From NCBI GenBank assembly GCA_012729015.1, contig JAAYDY010000048.1, forward strand, positions 1 through 64,000: 64,000 nucleotides of DNA, given 5' to 3'. Positions 18,188 through 27,520 of this stretch are shown one piece after another. This DNA comes from Phycisphaerae bacterium. Its GTDB lineage: Bacteria; Planctomycetota; Phycisphaerae; FEN-1346; JAACEH01. The notes beneath the pieces are model-generated. The model saw only the letters and a program-made list of their open reading frames with translations. It was not told the DNA's origin and did not search any database. Positions within the stretch are counted from its first letter, which is position 1. Each line of letters begins with the position of its first letter. A program made the translations under genes and the position numbers.

Positions 18188-19300
18188 TCACTTGCCGATG
18201 AGGCGGCGCTTCTTGTCGCGGTAGTAGAGATAGTCGGCCAACGGCACGTCGGGCGGCACGAGATGGTCGAGGTGAGGAATCACGCCGCCGAGGTCCATGA
18301 CGCGCCGCGTGCGTTCAAGCTCGGCATCGATGGCCTGCCGGCCGCGGGCGAGTTGCCTCTTGTCGATGCCGCCGCAGAGGATCAGATTCTCAGGGGTCTC
18401 CTGTCGGAGCCGGAGCGTATCGGTGTGGGCGGCCTCGCAGGGCAGGAGGAGGTTAATGCCGGCCTCGAACCACAGGGGGGCGAGCTTGTGGACGTTGCCG
18501 TCGGAGTCGAGGATGGCACGGTCCACGCCATGGCGGCGGTAGAAGTCCGTGACCTTCCGGTAGCGCGGCACCATCAGGTCCTGGAACATCTGCGGGCTGA
18601 TCAGCGGGCCGCTGCTGTAGCACATGTCTTCCCACCAGCCGGTGATGTCCAGTTGGACGCCGTCGGCGATGATCCGCTCGGCTACGGCCATGTAGATGGC
18701 CAGGAGGTGGTCCATCATCTCCTCGACCCACTGCGGCTCCAGGGCGAAGGCGACGGAGATTTCCTCGACGCCGAGGAGGTTGCGCAGGAAACCGTAGAAG
18801 CCCATCTGCGGGCTGTTGAGGATCGTGTCGCGAGCGGCGTACTGCTGGCGAAGGGCGTCCCAGTTCTCCGGCATGCGGCGGTCGATGTCGATGGGCATGA
18901 ACTCGTCGCGAATCCGTTGCCAGTCCTCGCGTGTCCGGATGGGGTACTTCGTGTGGGTGGGGATGCTCTCGCCGTGGCCGGGCTTGAAACGGACCAGCTC
19001 TTCGCCGATCTCCGTGCGGACGGTCTCGGTGTGGTCGTCCTGGGCGATGACTTCCTCGGTCGGCGTACGGACAAAGCGGGTCTTGATCGGCACGCCGTGG
19101 ATGTACTCGAAATCGAAGTAGTCGGCGAGCCTGTCGCATCGCACTTCGGCATCGGGGCAGGCCGCGGGCGTAAGGTCGTCCGGCAGCCCTTCGCCGGTCC
19201 ATCGCTGAAGCGTGGTGTCCCAGAACCAGAACTCGAAGTCGGGAATATGGTCCACGGCCTGGCCGTGGGTGAAACGGTTGAATCGTTCGCGTGAGTTCAT
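18188..19300 (-). CDS. Uroporphyrinogen decarboxylase-like (URO-D superfamily) protein
   Basis: This 370-residue member of the URO-D/methyltransferase superfamily lacks the N-terminal RxPVWxMRQAGR signature of true HemE, so it is not expected to act in haem synthesis. It shows the typical N-terminal NSRERFNRFTHGQAVDHIPDFE and a central WWEDMCYSSGPLISPQMF. Later motifs are LDSDGNVHKLAPLWFEAGINLLLPCE and ILCGGIDKRQLARG. Relatives include corrinoid methyltransferases such as MtaA. The start at 19300 was chosen at the conserved MNSRERF; the open frame extends upstream without homology. A second member lies at 27807. Substrate unknown. Confidence 0.8.
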   Translation of the reverse strand: MNSRERFNRFTHGQAVDHIPDFEFWFWDTTLQRWTGEGLPDDLTPAACPDAEVRCDRLADYFDFEYIHGVPIKTRFVRTPTEEVIAQDDHTETVRTEIGEELVRFKPGHGESIPTHTKYPIRTREDWQRIRDEFMPIDIDRRMPENWDALRQQYAARDTILNSPQMGFYGFLRNLLGVEEISVAFALEPQWVEEMMDHLLAIYMAVAERIIADGVQLDITGWWEDMCYSSGPLISPQMFQDLMVPRYRKVTDFYRRHGVDRAILDSDGNVHKLAPLWFEAGINLLLPCEAAHTDTLRLRQETPENLILCGGIDKRQLARGRQAIDAELERTRRVMDLGGVIPHLDHLVPPDVPLADYLYYRDKKRRLIGK

Positions 19301-19417
19301 GTGAGAAGGATCCCCAGCAGGCGTTTTCGCTGCGACCGTCGCCCAGTCGGCGGCCGCGTTCGGCATGCGAGCGGCGGCAAGCGTATCACACCGGGGCCGC
19401 GGAGACCGTGACGCCCG

Positions 19418-20914
19418 TCACAGGGCGGGGCCGAAGGTTTCCTCGGCGGCCTTGACGGCCAGGAGCAGGGCGAGGGCCTTGTTGAGGGTCTCCTCGTATT
19501 CGCGTTCGGGCACGCTATCGGCGACGAGGCCCGCGCCGGCCTGGACATAGACCTTGTTGCCCTGGATGACCATCGTCCGCAGGGCGATGCAGGTGTCCAT
19601 GTTGCCGCTGAAATCGACGTAACCGACGGCGCCGGCGTAAGGGCCGCGGCGGGTCTTCTCCAACTCGTCGATGATCTGCATGGCGCGAACCTTCGGGGCG
19701 CCCGAGACGGTGCCCACGGGCAGGCAGGCCACCAGGGCGTCCAGGGCGGTCATGCCGGGCTTCAGGCGGCCCTCGACGTTCGACGTGATGTGCATGACGT
19801 GGCTGTAGCGTTCGACGGAGAGGACGTCGGAGAGGCGGACGGAGCTGAACTCGGCGACGCGGCCGACATCGTTGCGGGCCAGGTCCACGAGCATGATGTG
19901 TTCGGCGCATTCCTTGGGATCGGCCAGCAACTCCGCCTCCAGTCGGTCGTCCTCCTCGGGCGTGGCTCCGCGCGGTCGCGTGCCGGCCAGCGGCCGGTTG
20001 GTGATGAGGCCGTCTTCGACGCGAACCATGATCTCGGGGCTCGCCCCGACGAGGTCCACGTCCTCGGCTCTCAGGTGGAACATGAACGGGCTGGGATTGA
20101 TGACGCGCAGGGCGCGGTAAATGTCGAGGCTGCTGGCGCGGCTCTCGACCTCCAGACGCTGCGACAGGACGACCTGGAAGATGTCGCCGGCGCGGATGTA
20201 CTCCTTGCAGGCATCGACGGCCGTCTCGAACTCGGCCTTGGAGAAACTGCTGCCAAAGCGCAGTTCGTCGCGGCGCCCGACGGCGATGTCGGCCGTCTGG
20301 TGTTCGACGGGCTGCTGGAGCCGCTCGACCAGGCGGTCGATCTTGCGGCAGGCCGCTTCGTAGGCGGCGCGCGGATCGACGCCTTCGGTCATGGCGTTGG
20401 CCACCACTTTGACGGTCTTGTCGATGTGGTCGAACAGGACCATCGTGTCGTAGAAGGCGAAGTGCATGTCGGCCAGTTGGCGGTCGTCGGTCGGGGCGTC
20501 GGGCAGGTTCTCGAAGTAGCGGATCACGTCGTAGCCGGCATAGCCGACGGCGCCGCCGGTGAACCGCGGCAAGCCTCGCGGGTGGACCGCCTTGAAGCGT
20601 TTCAGTTCGTCGGCCAGGCAGGCCATGGGATTGTCGGCCTGGAACTCGCGGACCTGGTCGCCGCGGACGATGCGGACACGGCGGCCGGCGGCGCGGACCG
20701 TCAGCAGCGGATCGGCGCCGGCGAAGCTGTAGCGGCCGATGCGTTCGCCGCCGACGACGCTTTCGAGAAGGAAGGAGTTCGGGCCGCCGGCAATCTGGCG
20801 GTACGCCGAGACGGGCGTCAGGCTGTCGCTGAGCAACTGGCGGTACACGGGAATCGTGTTGCCCTGCCGGGTGCAGGCGATGAACGTATCGAGGTCGGGG
20901 TAGTATCTGGCCAC
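19418..20914 (-). CDS. trpE: Anthranilate synthase component I
   Basis: This 498-residue TrpE converts chorismate plus ammonia or glutamine to anthranilate, the first step of tryptophan synthesis. The N-terminal regulatory region begins [21 protein letters not shown]; the inhibitor-binding LLES is present in [17 protein letters not shown]. The chorismate-binding core includes [30 protein letters not shown] and [16 protein letters not shown], followed by [19 protein letters not shown]. The start is a GTG preceded by AGGAGG. No trpG or other trp genes are adjacent, and no leader peptide or attenuator is evident in the upstream gap. Family 1 copy D lies upstream. Confidence 0.93.
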   Translation of the reverse strand: MARYYPDLDTFIACTRQGNTIPVYRQLLSDSLTPVSAYRQIAGGPNSFLLESVVGGERIGRYSFAGADPLLTVRAAGRRVRIVRGDQVREFQADNPMACLADELKRFKAVHPRGLPRFTGGAVGYAGYDVIRYFENLPDAPTDDRQLADMHFAFYDTMVLFDHIDKTVKVVANAMTEGVDPRAAYEAACRKIDRLVERLQQPVEHQTADIAVGRRDELRFGSSFSKAEFETAVDACKEYIRAGDIFQVVLSQRLEVESRASSLDIYRALRVINPSPFMFHLRAEDVDLVGASPEIMVRVEDGLITNRPLAGTRPRGATPEEDDRLEAELLADPKECAEHIMLVDLARNDVGRVAEFSSVRLSDVLSVERYSHVMHITSNVEGRLKPGMTALDALVACLPVGTVSGAPKVRAMQIIDELEKTRRGPYAGAVGYVDFSGNMDTCIALRTMVIQGNKVYVQAGAGLVADSVPEREYEETLNKALALLLAVKAAEETFGPAL

Positions 20915-20986
20915 GGTCGGCCCTCCTGTCGTAAGGCCCCATGGTAGCCGAGCGAGCCGCGTGCGTCAACGCGCGGCGCGGATTGG

Positions 20987-21082
20987 GTGCATTAACGTTT
21001 TGGGGAAGCAGGGGCAAGATGCCCCTGCCACTCATGGGCAGGATGCCCATGCCACGGTACGACCCCCGAAACGTTCATGCAC
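20987..21082. repeat. Palindromic TIR repeat, family 1, copy D (best conserved)
   Basis: This 96-nt element has left arm GTGCATTAACGTTTTGGGG and a right end that reads GTGCATGAACGTTTCGGGG on the complement. Internal palindromes are AGGGGCAAGATGCCCCT and ATGGGCAGGATGCCCAT. It is the most symmetric copy and the best model for the family. It lies between trpE and the lptD-like gene in the divergent gap. Confidence 0.9.
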
Positions 21083-21147
21083 GCGGAGGATTCGCCGCGC
21101 CTGGGGCACGGCGGCCGACCCGGGGCAATGCGGGAGTTCGTTTTCAG

Positions 21148-21177
21148 TTGACACCGCCCAAGCCGCCTCCCTATACT
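21148..21177 (+). promoter_or_regulatory. Promoter of the lptD-like gene
   Basis: A perfect TTGACA at 21148-21153 and TATACT at 21172-21177, spaced by 18 nt, lie about 80 nt upstream of the ATG at 21258. Confidence 0.7.
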
Positions 21178-21257
21178 GACCGCGAATTGTCATCGGCAGG
21201 CTGTCGGCGCACGGATAGTCACGATTCATTGCAGACCAGGCTCTACTACGGCAGATC

Positions 21258-24059
21258 ATGGCGACCCACACACGAGCCCGTTTCCCATGCGTTCCCCGCG
21301 CCGTGCCGTGCAGCCTCGCGGCCGTGCTGATGGTGGTTGCCCTATGCGCGCCGACGAGCGCGCAACAGTCGGCTCCGATTCCGTTGCCGACAGACCCCCA
21401 GGCCAACATCCAACTGACCAGCCGCGTGACCCAGAGCTGGTACGTCTCGGACAAGCTGCTGGTGGTGATGCTGATCGACGGCTTCACGGTGCGGCAGGGG
21501 CAGTGGACCCTGACGTGTCGTGACGGCGTGGTTTGGTGCGACGAGGCCGAGTGGACGGGGGAGTCGAAACGTGTCGGCATCTACGCCGAGGACGGCGTGA
21601 CGGTGAGTGGCCCGGGGCTGGCCGAGCCCGTGAAGCTGGACATGGCGTATCTGACGCTCCAGACGCGTGGCACGGTGGAGCGGCCTCACGAGGACGTTCA
21701 TCGCACGGGCGACGCCGAGCCGCTGTATCTTCGCGGGCGACGGTTCCGCAACGACACGCTGGCCAGGGCCGCCAAGGCGGCCGAGGAAGGGACCGGCGCG
21801 GCTCAGACGCCTCCGGCGCAGGAGCCTGCGGCCGAAGGGCAGGGCGACGGGGAGCCGGCAGCCGCAGAGCCGACGCCCGACCGCGACCAGGAAATCACGA
21901 TCGGCGCCATCGACGACTCGCGGCAGGTGACGTTCGAGTCGCGGATGGACGGCCAGGAGCGGGTCAGCCTGTGGACGGGCGGCATCCTGGTGAGCCAGGG
22001 CGAACTGGAGATGCGCGCCGACGACGTGGTGATCTGGGGCGACACGGGCAAGGGCGGCGGCGGGGTTCAGGCCTACCTCGAAGGCAACGTGACGATCAAC
22101 CAGGGGCGGCGCATGATCCGCGCGACGCGGGCGTTCTACGACTTCGACCGCAAGCAGGCCCTGATTCACGACGCGAAGATTCAGTCGTTCAGCACGGCCC
22201 GGGACGTGCCGCTGTACTACTATGCCAAGAGCATCCGGCAACTGGCCGAGGGCAAGTTCACGGCCGAGAAGGCCAGCCTGACCACGGATGCGTTCGGGCA
22301 TCCGCAGTGGGCGATCAGCGGCAGCGAGTTCGAGGTGGTGGACCTGGCCGGCGAGGACGAGCAGGGCAACGACGTCCGCCGCATGTGGTTTGCGGCGGAA
22401 AATGTCACGTCGAGCATTCGCGGCCTGCCGGTGACGTGGTGGCCGCGGCTCAGCGGCGACCTGGAGCAGGAGTGGACGCCGCTTCGCCGGATCAACATGT
22501 CGCAGAGCAGCAACCGTGGCACGGGCGTCGAGACGGAATGGTACCTGTGGCGGCTGCTTGGCGTTCGGGAGATTCCGGACGGATTCAGCAAGACGTATCT
22601 GGATCTGAATCTGTACAGCGAGCGTGGGCCGTACATCAGCGCCAACAGCAAGTACCGCCGGGAGCGGTTCTTCGGCGAGTTCATGTCCAACTACATTCAT
22701 GACTACGGCCAGGACAACGTCGCGGGCGACGACATTGACCCGCCGTCCGAGGAGCGGGGCCGCGTGACGTGGCGGCACCGGCATTTCCTGCCGTACCAGT
22801 GGCAGGCGACGGGCGAACTGTCGTGGCTGAGCGACGATCAGTACCTGCGCGAGTGGTACGAGGAAGAGGACGCCCAAGGCAAGGACCAGGAAACGCTGCT
22901 GCACCTGAAGAAGCAGTCGGACAACCGGGTCTTCTCGGCTCTGCTGAAGGGCCGCATCAACGATTGGCAGGACGAGGTGGCGCAGGCGCCGCGGCTGGAT
23001 TACTACGCCATCGGCGAGCCGCTGCTCGACGACCGCCTGACATACTATGGGCGCGGAACATACATGTACGGCCACGTCAACGTGGACGAACGGGTGCGCG
23101 ATCCTGAGGACAGTCCGTGGACGAACATCGCCGACACGCGTCACGAAGTGGACGCGCCGATGCAGATCGGCTTTGTGAAGGTGGTGCCGTTCGCGGACGG
23201 GCGGGTGTCGTATTTCGAGGAGACCTTCGATCGGCAGCCGGTGTCGGAGCGGATGATCATGCGCGGTGCCGACAGCCGCGTCTGGGGCGCCGCCGGGGCC
23301 CGGGCGAGCTGGTATCTGTCGAAGGTGTACGAGGGCGTGCAGAGCCGTCTGTGGGATCTGAACCGCCTGAGGCACGTCAACACGTTTGACATCGAGGCGG
23401 CGGTGGCGGGAACCGACCTGGGTTCGCGGCATCTGTACCCGTTCGACGAGCCGGGGTCGGCCGAGGCCAAGCTCGTACGCGGCGTGGACGATACGGACGT
23501 GTACCGACTGGGGTGGCGGAACCGGTTGCAGACCAAACGCGGGCCGAATCAGAAGACCGTGGACTGGATCACGGCCGATTTCCTGATGACCTGGCTGAAC
23601 AACACCGAGACGCCTCGCGTGTCGCCCGACGACGACCTGGCGGCAAACAACCTGAAGATGGATTACTCGTGGCAGTTGAGCGACACAACCTCGGTCGTGG
23701 GCGACGTGTACTACACGACGAACGACGGCCATGTGCGGACGGCGAACGCGGGCGTTGCCGTGGCCCGGACGCCGCGGCTGAGCTACTACGTGGGGAGCCG
23801 CTACATCCGCGGCGCGGACTCGTCGGTCGGCACGTTCGGCATGGACTACGTGATCAACCGCAAGTGGAAGTTCCATTTCTTCGAGCAGTACGAGTTCAAC
23901 AACACGCAGACCAATTCGGGGACTCGATTCGAGTTCGAACGTCGCATGGCCAGTTGGCTGATGCGCGTGGCCATGGAGTGGGACCCGGGCGAGGACGAGC
24001 GCACGTTCTACGTCGAGTTCCAGCCGATTGGCGTGCCGGAGCTGAAGATCGGCAACTGA
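21258..24059 (+). CDS. lptD: LPS-assembly protein LptD-like outer-membrane protein
   Basis: This 933-residue exported protein has a signal peptide (VPCSLAAVLMVVALCAPTSA before QQ). The N-terminal 330 residues contain OstA/LptA-like jelly-roll repeats: paired statements of the pattern WTGGILVSQGELEMRADDVVIWG, then AYLEGNVTINQGRRMIRATRAFYDF. The remaining 600 residues are a beta-strand-rich barrel with alternating aromatic and polar residues, for example LSYYVGSRYIRGADSS and WKFHFFEQYEFNNTQTNSG. LptD inserts lipopolysaccharide into the outer leaflet, and this architecture fits. A poorly conserved Pro/Ala/Glu linker separates the first jelly-roll segment from the rest. No LptE or other lpt gene is nearby. 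Confidence 0.62.
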   Translation: MATHTRARFPCVPRAVPCSLAAVLMVVALCAPTSAQQSAPIPLPTDPQANIQLTSRVTQSWYVSDKLLVVMLIDGFTVRQGQWTLTCRDGVVWCDEAEWTGESKRVGIYAEDGVTVSGPGLAEPVKLDMAYLTLQTRGTVERPHEDVHRTGDAEPLYLRGRRFRNDTLARAAKAAEEGTGAAQTPPAQEPAAEGQGDGEPAAAEPTPDRDQEITIGAIDDSRQVTFESRMDGQERVSLWTGGILVSQGELEMRADDVVIWGDTGKGGGGVQAYLEGNVTINQGRRMIRATRAFYDFDRKQALIHDAKIQSFSTARDVPLYYYAKSIRQLAEGKFTAEKASLTTDAFGHPQWAISGSEFEVVDLAGEDEQGNDVRRMWFAAENVTSSIRGLPVTWWPRLSGDLEQEWTPLRRINMSQSSNRGTGVETEWYLWRLLGVREIPDGFSKTYLDLNLYSERGPYISANSKYRRERFFGEFMSNYIHDYGQDNVAGDDIDPPSEERGRVTWRHRHFLPYQWQATGELSWLSDDQYLREWYEEEDAQGKDQETLLHLKKQSDNRVFSALLKGRINDWQDEVAQAPRLDYYAIGEPLLDDRLTYYGRGTYMYGHVNVDERVRDPEDSPWTNIADTRHEVDAPMQIGFVKVVPFADGRVSYFEETFDRQPVSERMIMRGADSRVWGAAGARASWYLSKVYEGVQSRLWDLNRLRHVNTFDIEAAVAGTDLGSRHLYPFDEPGSAEAKLVRGVDDTDVYRLGWRNRLQTKRGPNQKTVDWITADFLMTWLNNTETPRVSPDDDLAANNLKMDYSWQLSDTTSVVGDVYYTTNDGHVRTANAGVAVARTPRLSYYVGSRYIRGADSSVGTFGMDYVINRKWKFHFFEQYEFNNTQTNSGTRFEFERRMASWLMRVAMEWDPGEDERTFYVEFQPIGVPELKIGN

Positions 24060-24146
24060 TCATCGATGGTTTGGGCTTGCGACGCCGCAATCCGTGGTAT
24101 GATGACTGCAAAGGGGGGCAGGGGGCTATCCGATAAGGAGGGCCCG

Positions 24147-24887
24147 ATGGATCTGGCCCGTAGCTTTCAGGATGCCACGAAGTACTACCGCGAGAAGTTG
24201 CCCGAGGCCCGATGCGCCGCAGCGTGCGTGGCGCCGTACAAGCGTTACGACGAGCACCTGCCCCGAATTGCGCTGCCCCGTCCGGAATCCCTTCCGAAAG
24301 CCTCGTTCTGGGAGACTGTTGCCCATCGTCGCAGCGTCCGGCGCTACATTCCTGCCGAACTTTCGGGTATGAGCCTGTGCCTGCTGCTCTGGGCCAGCCA
24401 AGGCATCACTCGCCCAGGGAACGTGCCGTTGAGGGCCTCCCCGAGCGCCGGCGCACTGTTTCCCATCGAGACCTATGTGGTGGTCAACCGTGTGGCGGGG
24501 GTGGCGCCGGGGTTGTATCACTGGCAGTTGCCCGATGAGAGGCTGGTGCTGTTGCGGGCGGACTGCGACCTGGGCGAACAGGTGGCCATAGCATGCCTGG
24601 ACCAGGACATGTGCCGCAGTGCGGCGTGCAGCTTCCTGTGGACGGCGGTGTTCGAGCGGACGTTGCGGAAGTACGGCGACCGGGGGCTGCGCTATGTGTA
24701 CCTGGACGCGGGCCATGTGGGCCACGCCCTGCAACTGGCCGCGGCGGCGCTGGGGCTGGGCTCGTGCTGTATCGGGGCGTTGTTCGACGACGAAGTCAAC
24801 CGGCTGCTGGGCATCGACGGGGTCCATGAGAGCATCGTCTATGCGGCCAGCGTGGGCTCCGCACGGGAACCATCGGGAGGGTTGTGA
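24147..24887 (+). CDS. SagB/ThcOx-type nitroreductase-fold oxidoreductase
   Basis: This 246-residue FMN-dependent protein of the SagB/ThcOx branch has the motif WETVAHRRSVRRYIP, the flavin-binding region LRASPSAGALFPIETYVVVN, and GLYHW. Later come the RYVYLDAGHVGHALQLAAAALGLGSCCIGA helix pair and a C-terminal VYAASVG. Family members oxidise azolines to azoles in peptide natural products, but many stand-alone members have unknown substrates. No YcaO, precursor peptide or transporter is in the window. The start at 24147 is set by a strong AAGGAGG site; the open frame extends about 80 nt upstream without support. Confidence 0.8.
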   Translation: MDLARSFQDATKYYREKLPEARCAAACVAPYKRYDEHLPRIALPRPESLPKASFWETVAHRRSVRRYIPAELSGMSLCLLLWASQGITRPGNVPLRASPSAGALFPIETYVVVNRVAGVAPGLYHWQLPDERLVLLRADCDLGEQVAIACLDQDMCRSAACSFLWTAVFERTLRKYGDRGLRYVYLDAGHVGHALQLAAAALGLGSCCIGALFDDEVNRLLGIDGVHESIVYAASVGSAREPSGGL

Positions 24888-24966
24888 CGTGTGGCGGCGG
24901 GCGCCGCGCGTCGTATGCCGCAGAGGCGAATCCGGCGACGTCCGGACGCGGTGGCCGCGACGGCAC

Positions 24967-25791
24967 TCAATCCGTCTCGTCGCCGGTCAGAGCCAGCCAG
25001 CCGCGGAACGTTTCCCACCACTGGGGAGAGCAGGTGCGGCGGATTTCGTCGGTGCCGGCCATCAGTTCCAGCGTGAAGTCCGCGCGATAGCCGATGCGGC
25101 CGAGCCCGCGACACATCGCTTCCATGTCCACGGTGCCAAATCCAGGCACCAGGTGATCATCGTTCTGGCCCTTGTTATCGTGGATGTGGGTGCCGATCAT
25201 CCGGTCACTGAAGGCGTCGAGCACCTTCAGGACGCCGGCTCCGAGGTTGGCGTGGCCGCAGTCGAAGTTCAGGCCGAGGTAGGGGCTGTCCACCTCGTCG
25301 GCGATGGAGCGGAGCATGACAGGATCGTCGCCCATCTGGCCGCGGGGCAGGTTCTCCAGTGCGAATCGGCAGTCGCGCTCCTGACCGATTTCGGCCAGCC
25401 GCACAGCCGAGCGGCGAAGCGCCTCGATGCGGGGCGGCTGGCCGGTCTCGGCGCCGATGACGCCGTGGCCAGGGTGAACGATGACCAGTTGGCCGCCCAT
25501 GGCGCGGCAGAAGTCCGCCTCGGCGGCAAACTGCTCGACGAGGGTCGGGCGGCGCGATGCGTCAGGCGTGCTGATGTCCCAGTCCTGGCCGAAGAAGGCG
25601 TGGAGGGCGACGACGGCGAGGCCCTCGTCGTTGAGGGGGCGGCGGATGTCCTGGGGAGTGAGGCTCTTCTCTCGATTGCGGAAGACCTGGACGTGGCGGA
25701 CGTCGAACTCGCGGAGCAGGGCGGCCTCCTCGCGTTCGCGCCACGAAGGGAATCCCCAGCCGATGGTGGACGCAAGTCTCAGTGGTTCCAT
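24967..25791 (-). CDS. Sugar phosphate isomerase/epimerase (TIM barrel)
   Basis: This 274-residue xylose-isomerase-like barrel shows the order LASTIGWGFPSW, DVRHVQVFR, VALHAFFGQDWDIS, LVIVHPGHGV, RFALENLPRGQ, LGLNFDCGHANLG, THIHDNKGQNDDHLVPGFGTVDM and DFTLELMAG. These are the usual His, Glu and Asp metal positions. GGGAGGG precedes the ATG at 25791. It is downstream of mcsB on the same strand with a 41-nt gap, so it may be read through from the mcsAB promoter. Substrate unknown. It is not closely similar by eye to the isomerase at 1291. Confidence 0.8.
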   Translation of the reverse strand: MEPLRLASTIGWGFPSWREREEAALLREFDVRHVQVFRNREKSLTPQDIRRPLNDEGLAVVALHAFFGQDWDISTPDASRRPTLVEQFAAEADFCRAMGGQLVIVHPGHGVIGAETGQPPRIEALRRSAVRLAEIGQERDCRFALENLPRGQMGDDPVMLRSIADEVDSPYLGLNFDCGHANLGAGVLKVLDAFSDRMIGTHIHDNKGQNDDHLVPGFGTVDMEAMCRGLGRIGYRADFTLELMAGTDEIRRTCSPQWWETFRGWLALTGDETD

Positions 25792-25832
25792 GGCACCCTC
25801 CCTGGTTGCATTGCGAATCCGCCCTGGTCGGG

Positions 25833-26894
25833 TCAGTTCAGATCCACGTCCTTCAGTACGCTGCGGACAAACCGGGCGCGTTCCACGTCGCGTTCCTCGG
25901 GCGACAGTTCGCCGCCGTGGCGAACCTGGAGGTGTCCCGGCTGCGAGCCGATGAACAGGCGGTTGATGTGTTGGACATCCAGGCCGCGCAACCGTCCCAT
26001 GTGCAGCCCCATGCGGACGGCGCTCAGGAGGCTGGTGGCCTCGCCGCTGGAGATCTGGCGGGCCCGCGACAGGAGGCCGACGGCACGCCAGATGCGGTCC
26101 TCGATGAAAATCTCGCTCTCGCGGGCGAGGGTCTCGCGAGCCTTCTCCTCGTACTGGATGATCCGGGGAATCGTCAGGCTGAGCGTCTCGAGGATTTCCT
26201 CCTCGGTTTTTCCGAGGGTGACCTGGTTGGACACCTGGTAGAAATCGCCGGCTGCCTGGGTGCCTTCGCCGTACAAACCGCGCACCGCCAGACGCATGCG
26301 AGCGATGGCCTGGAACACTTTCTCGATCTGCCGCGTGATGACCAGCGCCGGCAGGTGCATCATCACCGAGGCGCGCAAACCCGTGCCGACGTTCGTCGGG
26401 CAGGCCGTCAGGTACCCCAGGCGGCTGGAGAAGGCGAAGTCAAGTTTCGTTTCGAGGCGGTCGTCGAGGTCGCCGGCCTGTCGCCACGCCTCGTCGATCT
26501 GGAGGCCGGACCGCATCACCTGGATGCGCAGGTGGTCTTCCTCGTTGATCATCAGACTCTCGGTCTCGGAACCGCTGAACAGGACGGCCCGGGGCCCCTC
26601 GCCCGCAGCCAGTTCGCGGCTGATGAGGTGTCGCTCCACGAGGAACTGGCGGTCCATGTGGCTCGTCGCGCCCAGGTCGATCAGGCACGGAGCCGTGATC
26701 AGGTCGAGCTCGGACCCGGCCTGGCTCACCCGCTCGCGGATGTCCGCGCGCTGGTCGTCCGTCAACCGGCGCAGGAACGGGTAGCCCGCCATGTTGCGGG
26801 CCAGGCGGACGCGCGTGGAGATGACAATGCCGCACTGCGGGCCGTCGCCGCGAAGCCATTCCCCAAGGGTTCCCGCAAGCTCACGCAGCTCCAT
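25833..26894 (-). CDS. mcsB: Protein arginine kinase McsB
   Basis: This 353-residue ATP:guanido phosphotransferase-fold kinase phosphorylates Arg residues on proteins, marking them for ClpCP degradation in Firmicutes. Nucleotide-binding and catalytic motifs are ISTRVRLARNMAGYPF, SLMINEEDHLRIQVM and CPTNVGTGLRASVMMHLPAL. The C-terminal pArg-reading helical domain contains RLRGLDVQHINRLFIGSQPGHLQ. The start at 26894 (MELRELAGTLGEWL) overlaps mcsA by 14 nt, implying coupling. Length matches the family (about 350-360). clpC and ctsR, its usual partners, are not in the window. Confidence 0.93.
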   Translation of the reverse strand: MELRELAGTLGEWLRGDGPQCGIVISTRVRLARNMAGYPFLRRLTDDQRADIRERVSQAGSELDLITAPCLIDLGATSHMDRQFLVERHLISRELAAGEGPRAVLFSGSETESLMINEEDHLRIQVMRSGLQIDEAWRQAGDLDDRLETKLDFAFSSRLGYLTACPTNVGTGLRASVMMHLPALVITRQIEKVFQAIARMRLAVRGLYGEGTQAAGDFYQVSNQVTLGKTEEEILETLSLTIPRIIQYEEKARETLARESEIFIEDRIWRAVGLLSRARQISSGEATSLLSAVRMGLHMGRLRGLDVQHINRLFIGSQPGHLQVRHGGELSPEERDVERARFVRSVLKDVDLN

Positions 26895-27375
26895 CCGTCG
26901 TCTCCATCTCTTTGATGTGGTCACGCAGCCGGGCGGCTTCTTCGTAGTCCTCGCGGTCCACGGCCTCCCGCAACTGGCGACGCAATGTCATCAACTGCCG
27001 CTGCTTGCGCTGGCTTTCGCTGGCATGGCTGGGCAGCTTGCCCTTGTGCTCCACGCTGCCGTGCACCTTCTCCAGCAACGGATCCAGGGCCTCGCGGAAG
27101 ACCTCGTAGTCGTTCGGGCAGCCGAAGCGGCCCTCGTTGCGGAAATCCATGTAACTCATGCCGCAATCGGGGCAGGTGGCTCCTGCCATGTCGTCGGCCT
27201 CGCCGTGGGCCGAGATGAACGCCGTCAGAAGGTCCTGAAGGCTGACGTGCGTCTTGATCGTGTAGCCCTCTTCCTTGGCGCACTGCTCGCAGAGGTGCTT
27301 CTCGATCTTCTCGTTCTTGACGATCTCCGTCAGATGCACCGTGGCGACGTTCTTGTGGCATCGTTCGCATTGCAT
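26881..27375 (-). CDS. mcsA: McsA-type zinc protein with UvrB/UvrC motif, McsB activator
   Basis: This 164-residue protein begins MQCERCHKNVATVHLTEI and has CxxC pairs CERC, CEQC and CPDC, then GCPNDYEVF. In B. subtilis McsA that last site is a fourth CxxC (GCSEC); here the second Cys is Asp, so zinc site 2 has only three Cys. The C-terminal RRQLREAVDREDYEEAARLRDHIKEME is a UvrB/UvrC-type helical hairpin. McsA activates and tethers the McsB kinase. A strong promoter (TTGACA-N17-TAATAT) lies 50 nt upstream. mcsB overlaps its 3' end. Confidence 0.9.
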   Translation of the reverse strand: MQCERCHKNVATVHLTEIVKNEKIEKHLCEQCAKEEGYTIKTHVSLQDLLTAFISAHGEADDMAGATCPDCGMSYMDFRNEGRFGCPNDYEVFREALDPLLEKVHGSVEHKGKLPSHASESQRKQRQLMTLRRQLREAVDREDYEEAARLRDHIKEMETTDGAA

Positions 27376-27426
27376 GGCGCAGCGTCCTTTCGGTCGTGCA
27401 GCCCCGAAGGTCGGGACTGTGACACC

Positions 27427-27455
27427 ATATTATCGGTTCGCCCAGCGGGTGTCAA
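27427..27455 (-). promoter_or_regulatory. Promoter of mcsA-mcsB
   Basis: On the minus strand a perfect TTGACA (27455-27450) is followed after 17 nt by TAATAT (27432-27427); an overlapping GATAAT at 15-nt spacing is an alternative -10. It ends 51 nt before the mcsA ATG. No CtsR heptad (GGTCAAA direct repeats) was seen. Confidence 0.72.
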
Positions 27456-27520
27456 TTTGCCAAAAACCTCAGGGGGCGTTAACCTTGGGTTCTTCGGGGA
27501 TTGCCGGGACGTGGTCGCTG

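Noticed and set aside
18188-19300. True haem-pathway uroporphyrinogen decarboxylase (hemE)
   Set aside because: The N-terminal Arg-containing substrate signature of HemE is missing, although the barrel matches the superfamily.
20915-20990. trp attenuator or leader peptide upstream of trpE
   Set aside because: No short Trp-rich frame and no alternative hairpin set in the gap; the hairpins found belong to the dispersed family 1 repeat.
21342-23876. 844-codon open frame antisense to the LptD-like gene
   Set aside because: No start signal or family motif; the plus-strand gene has a promoter, a signal peptide and domain matches. Long antisense frames are common at this GC content.
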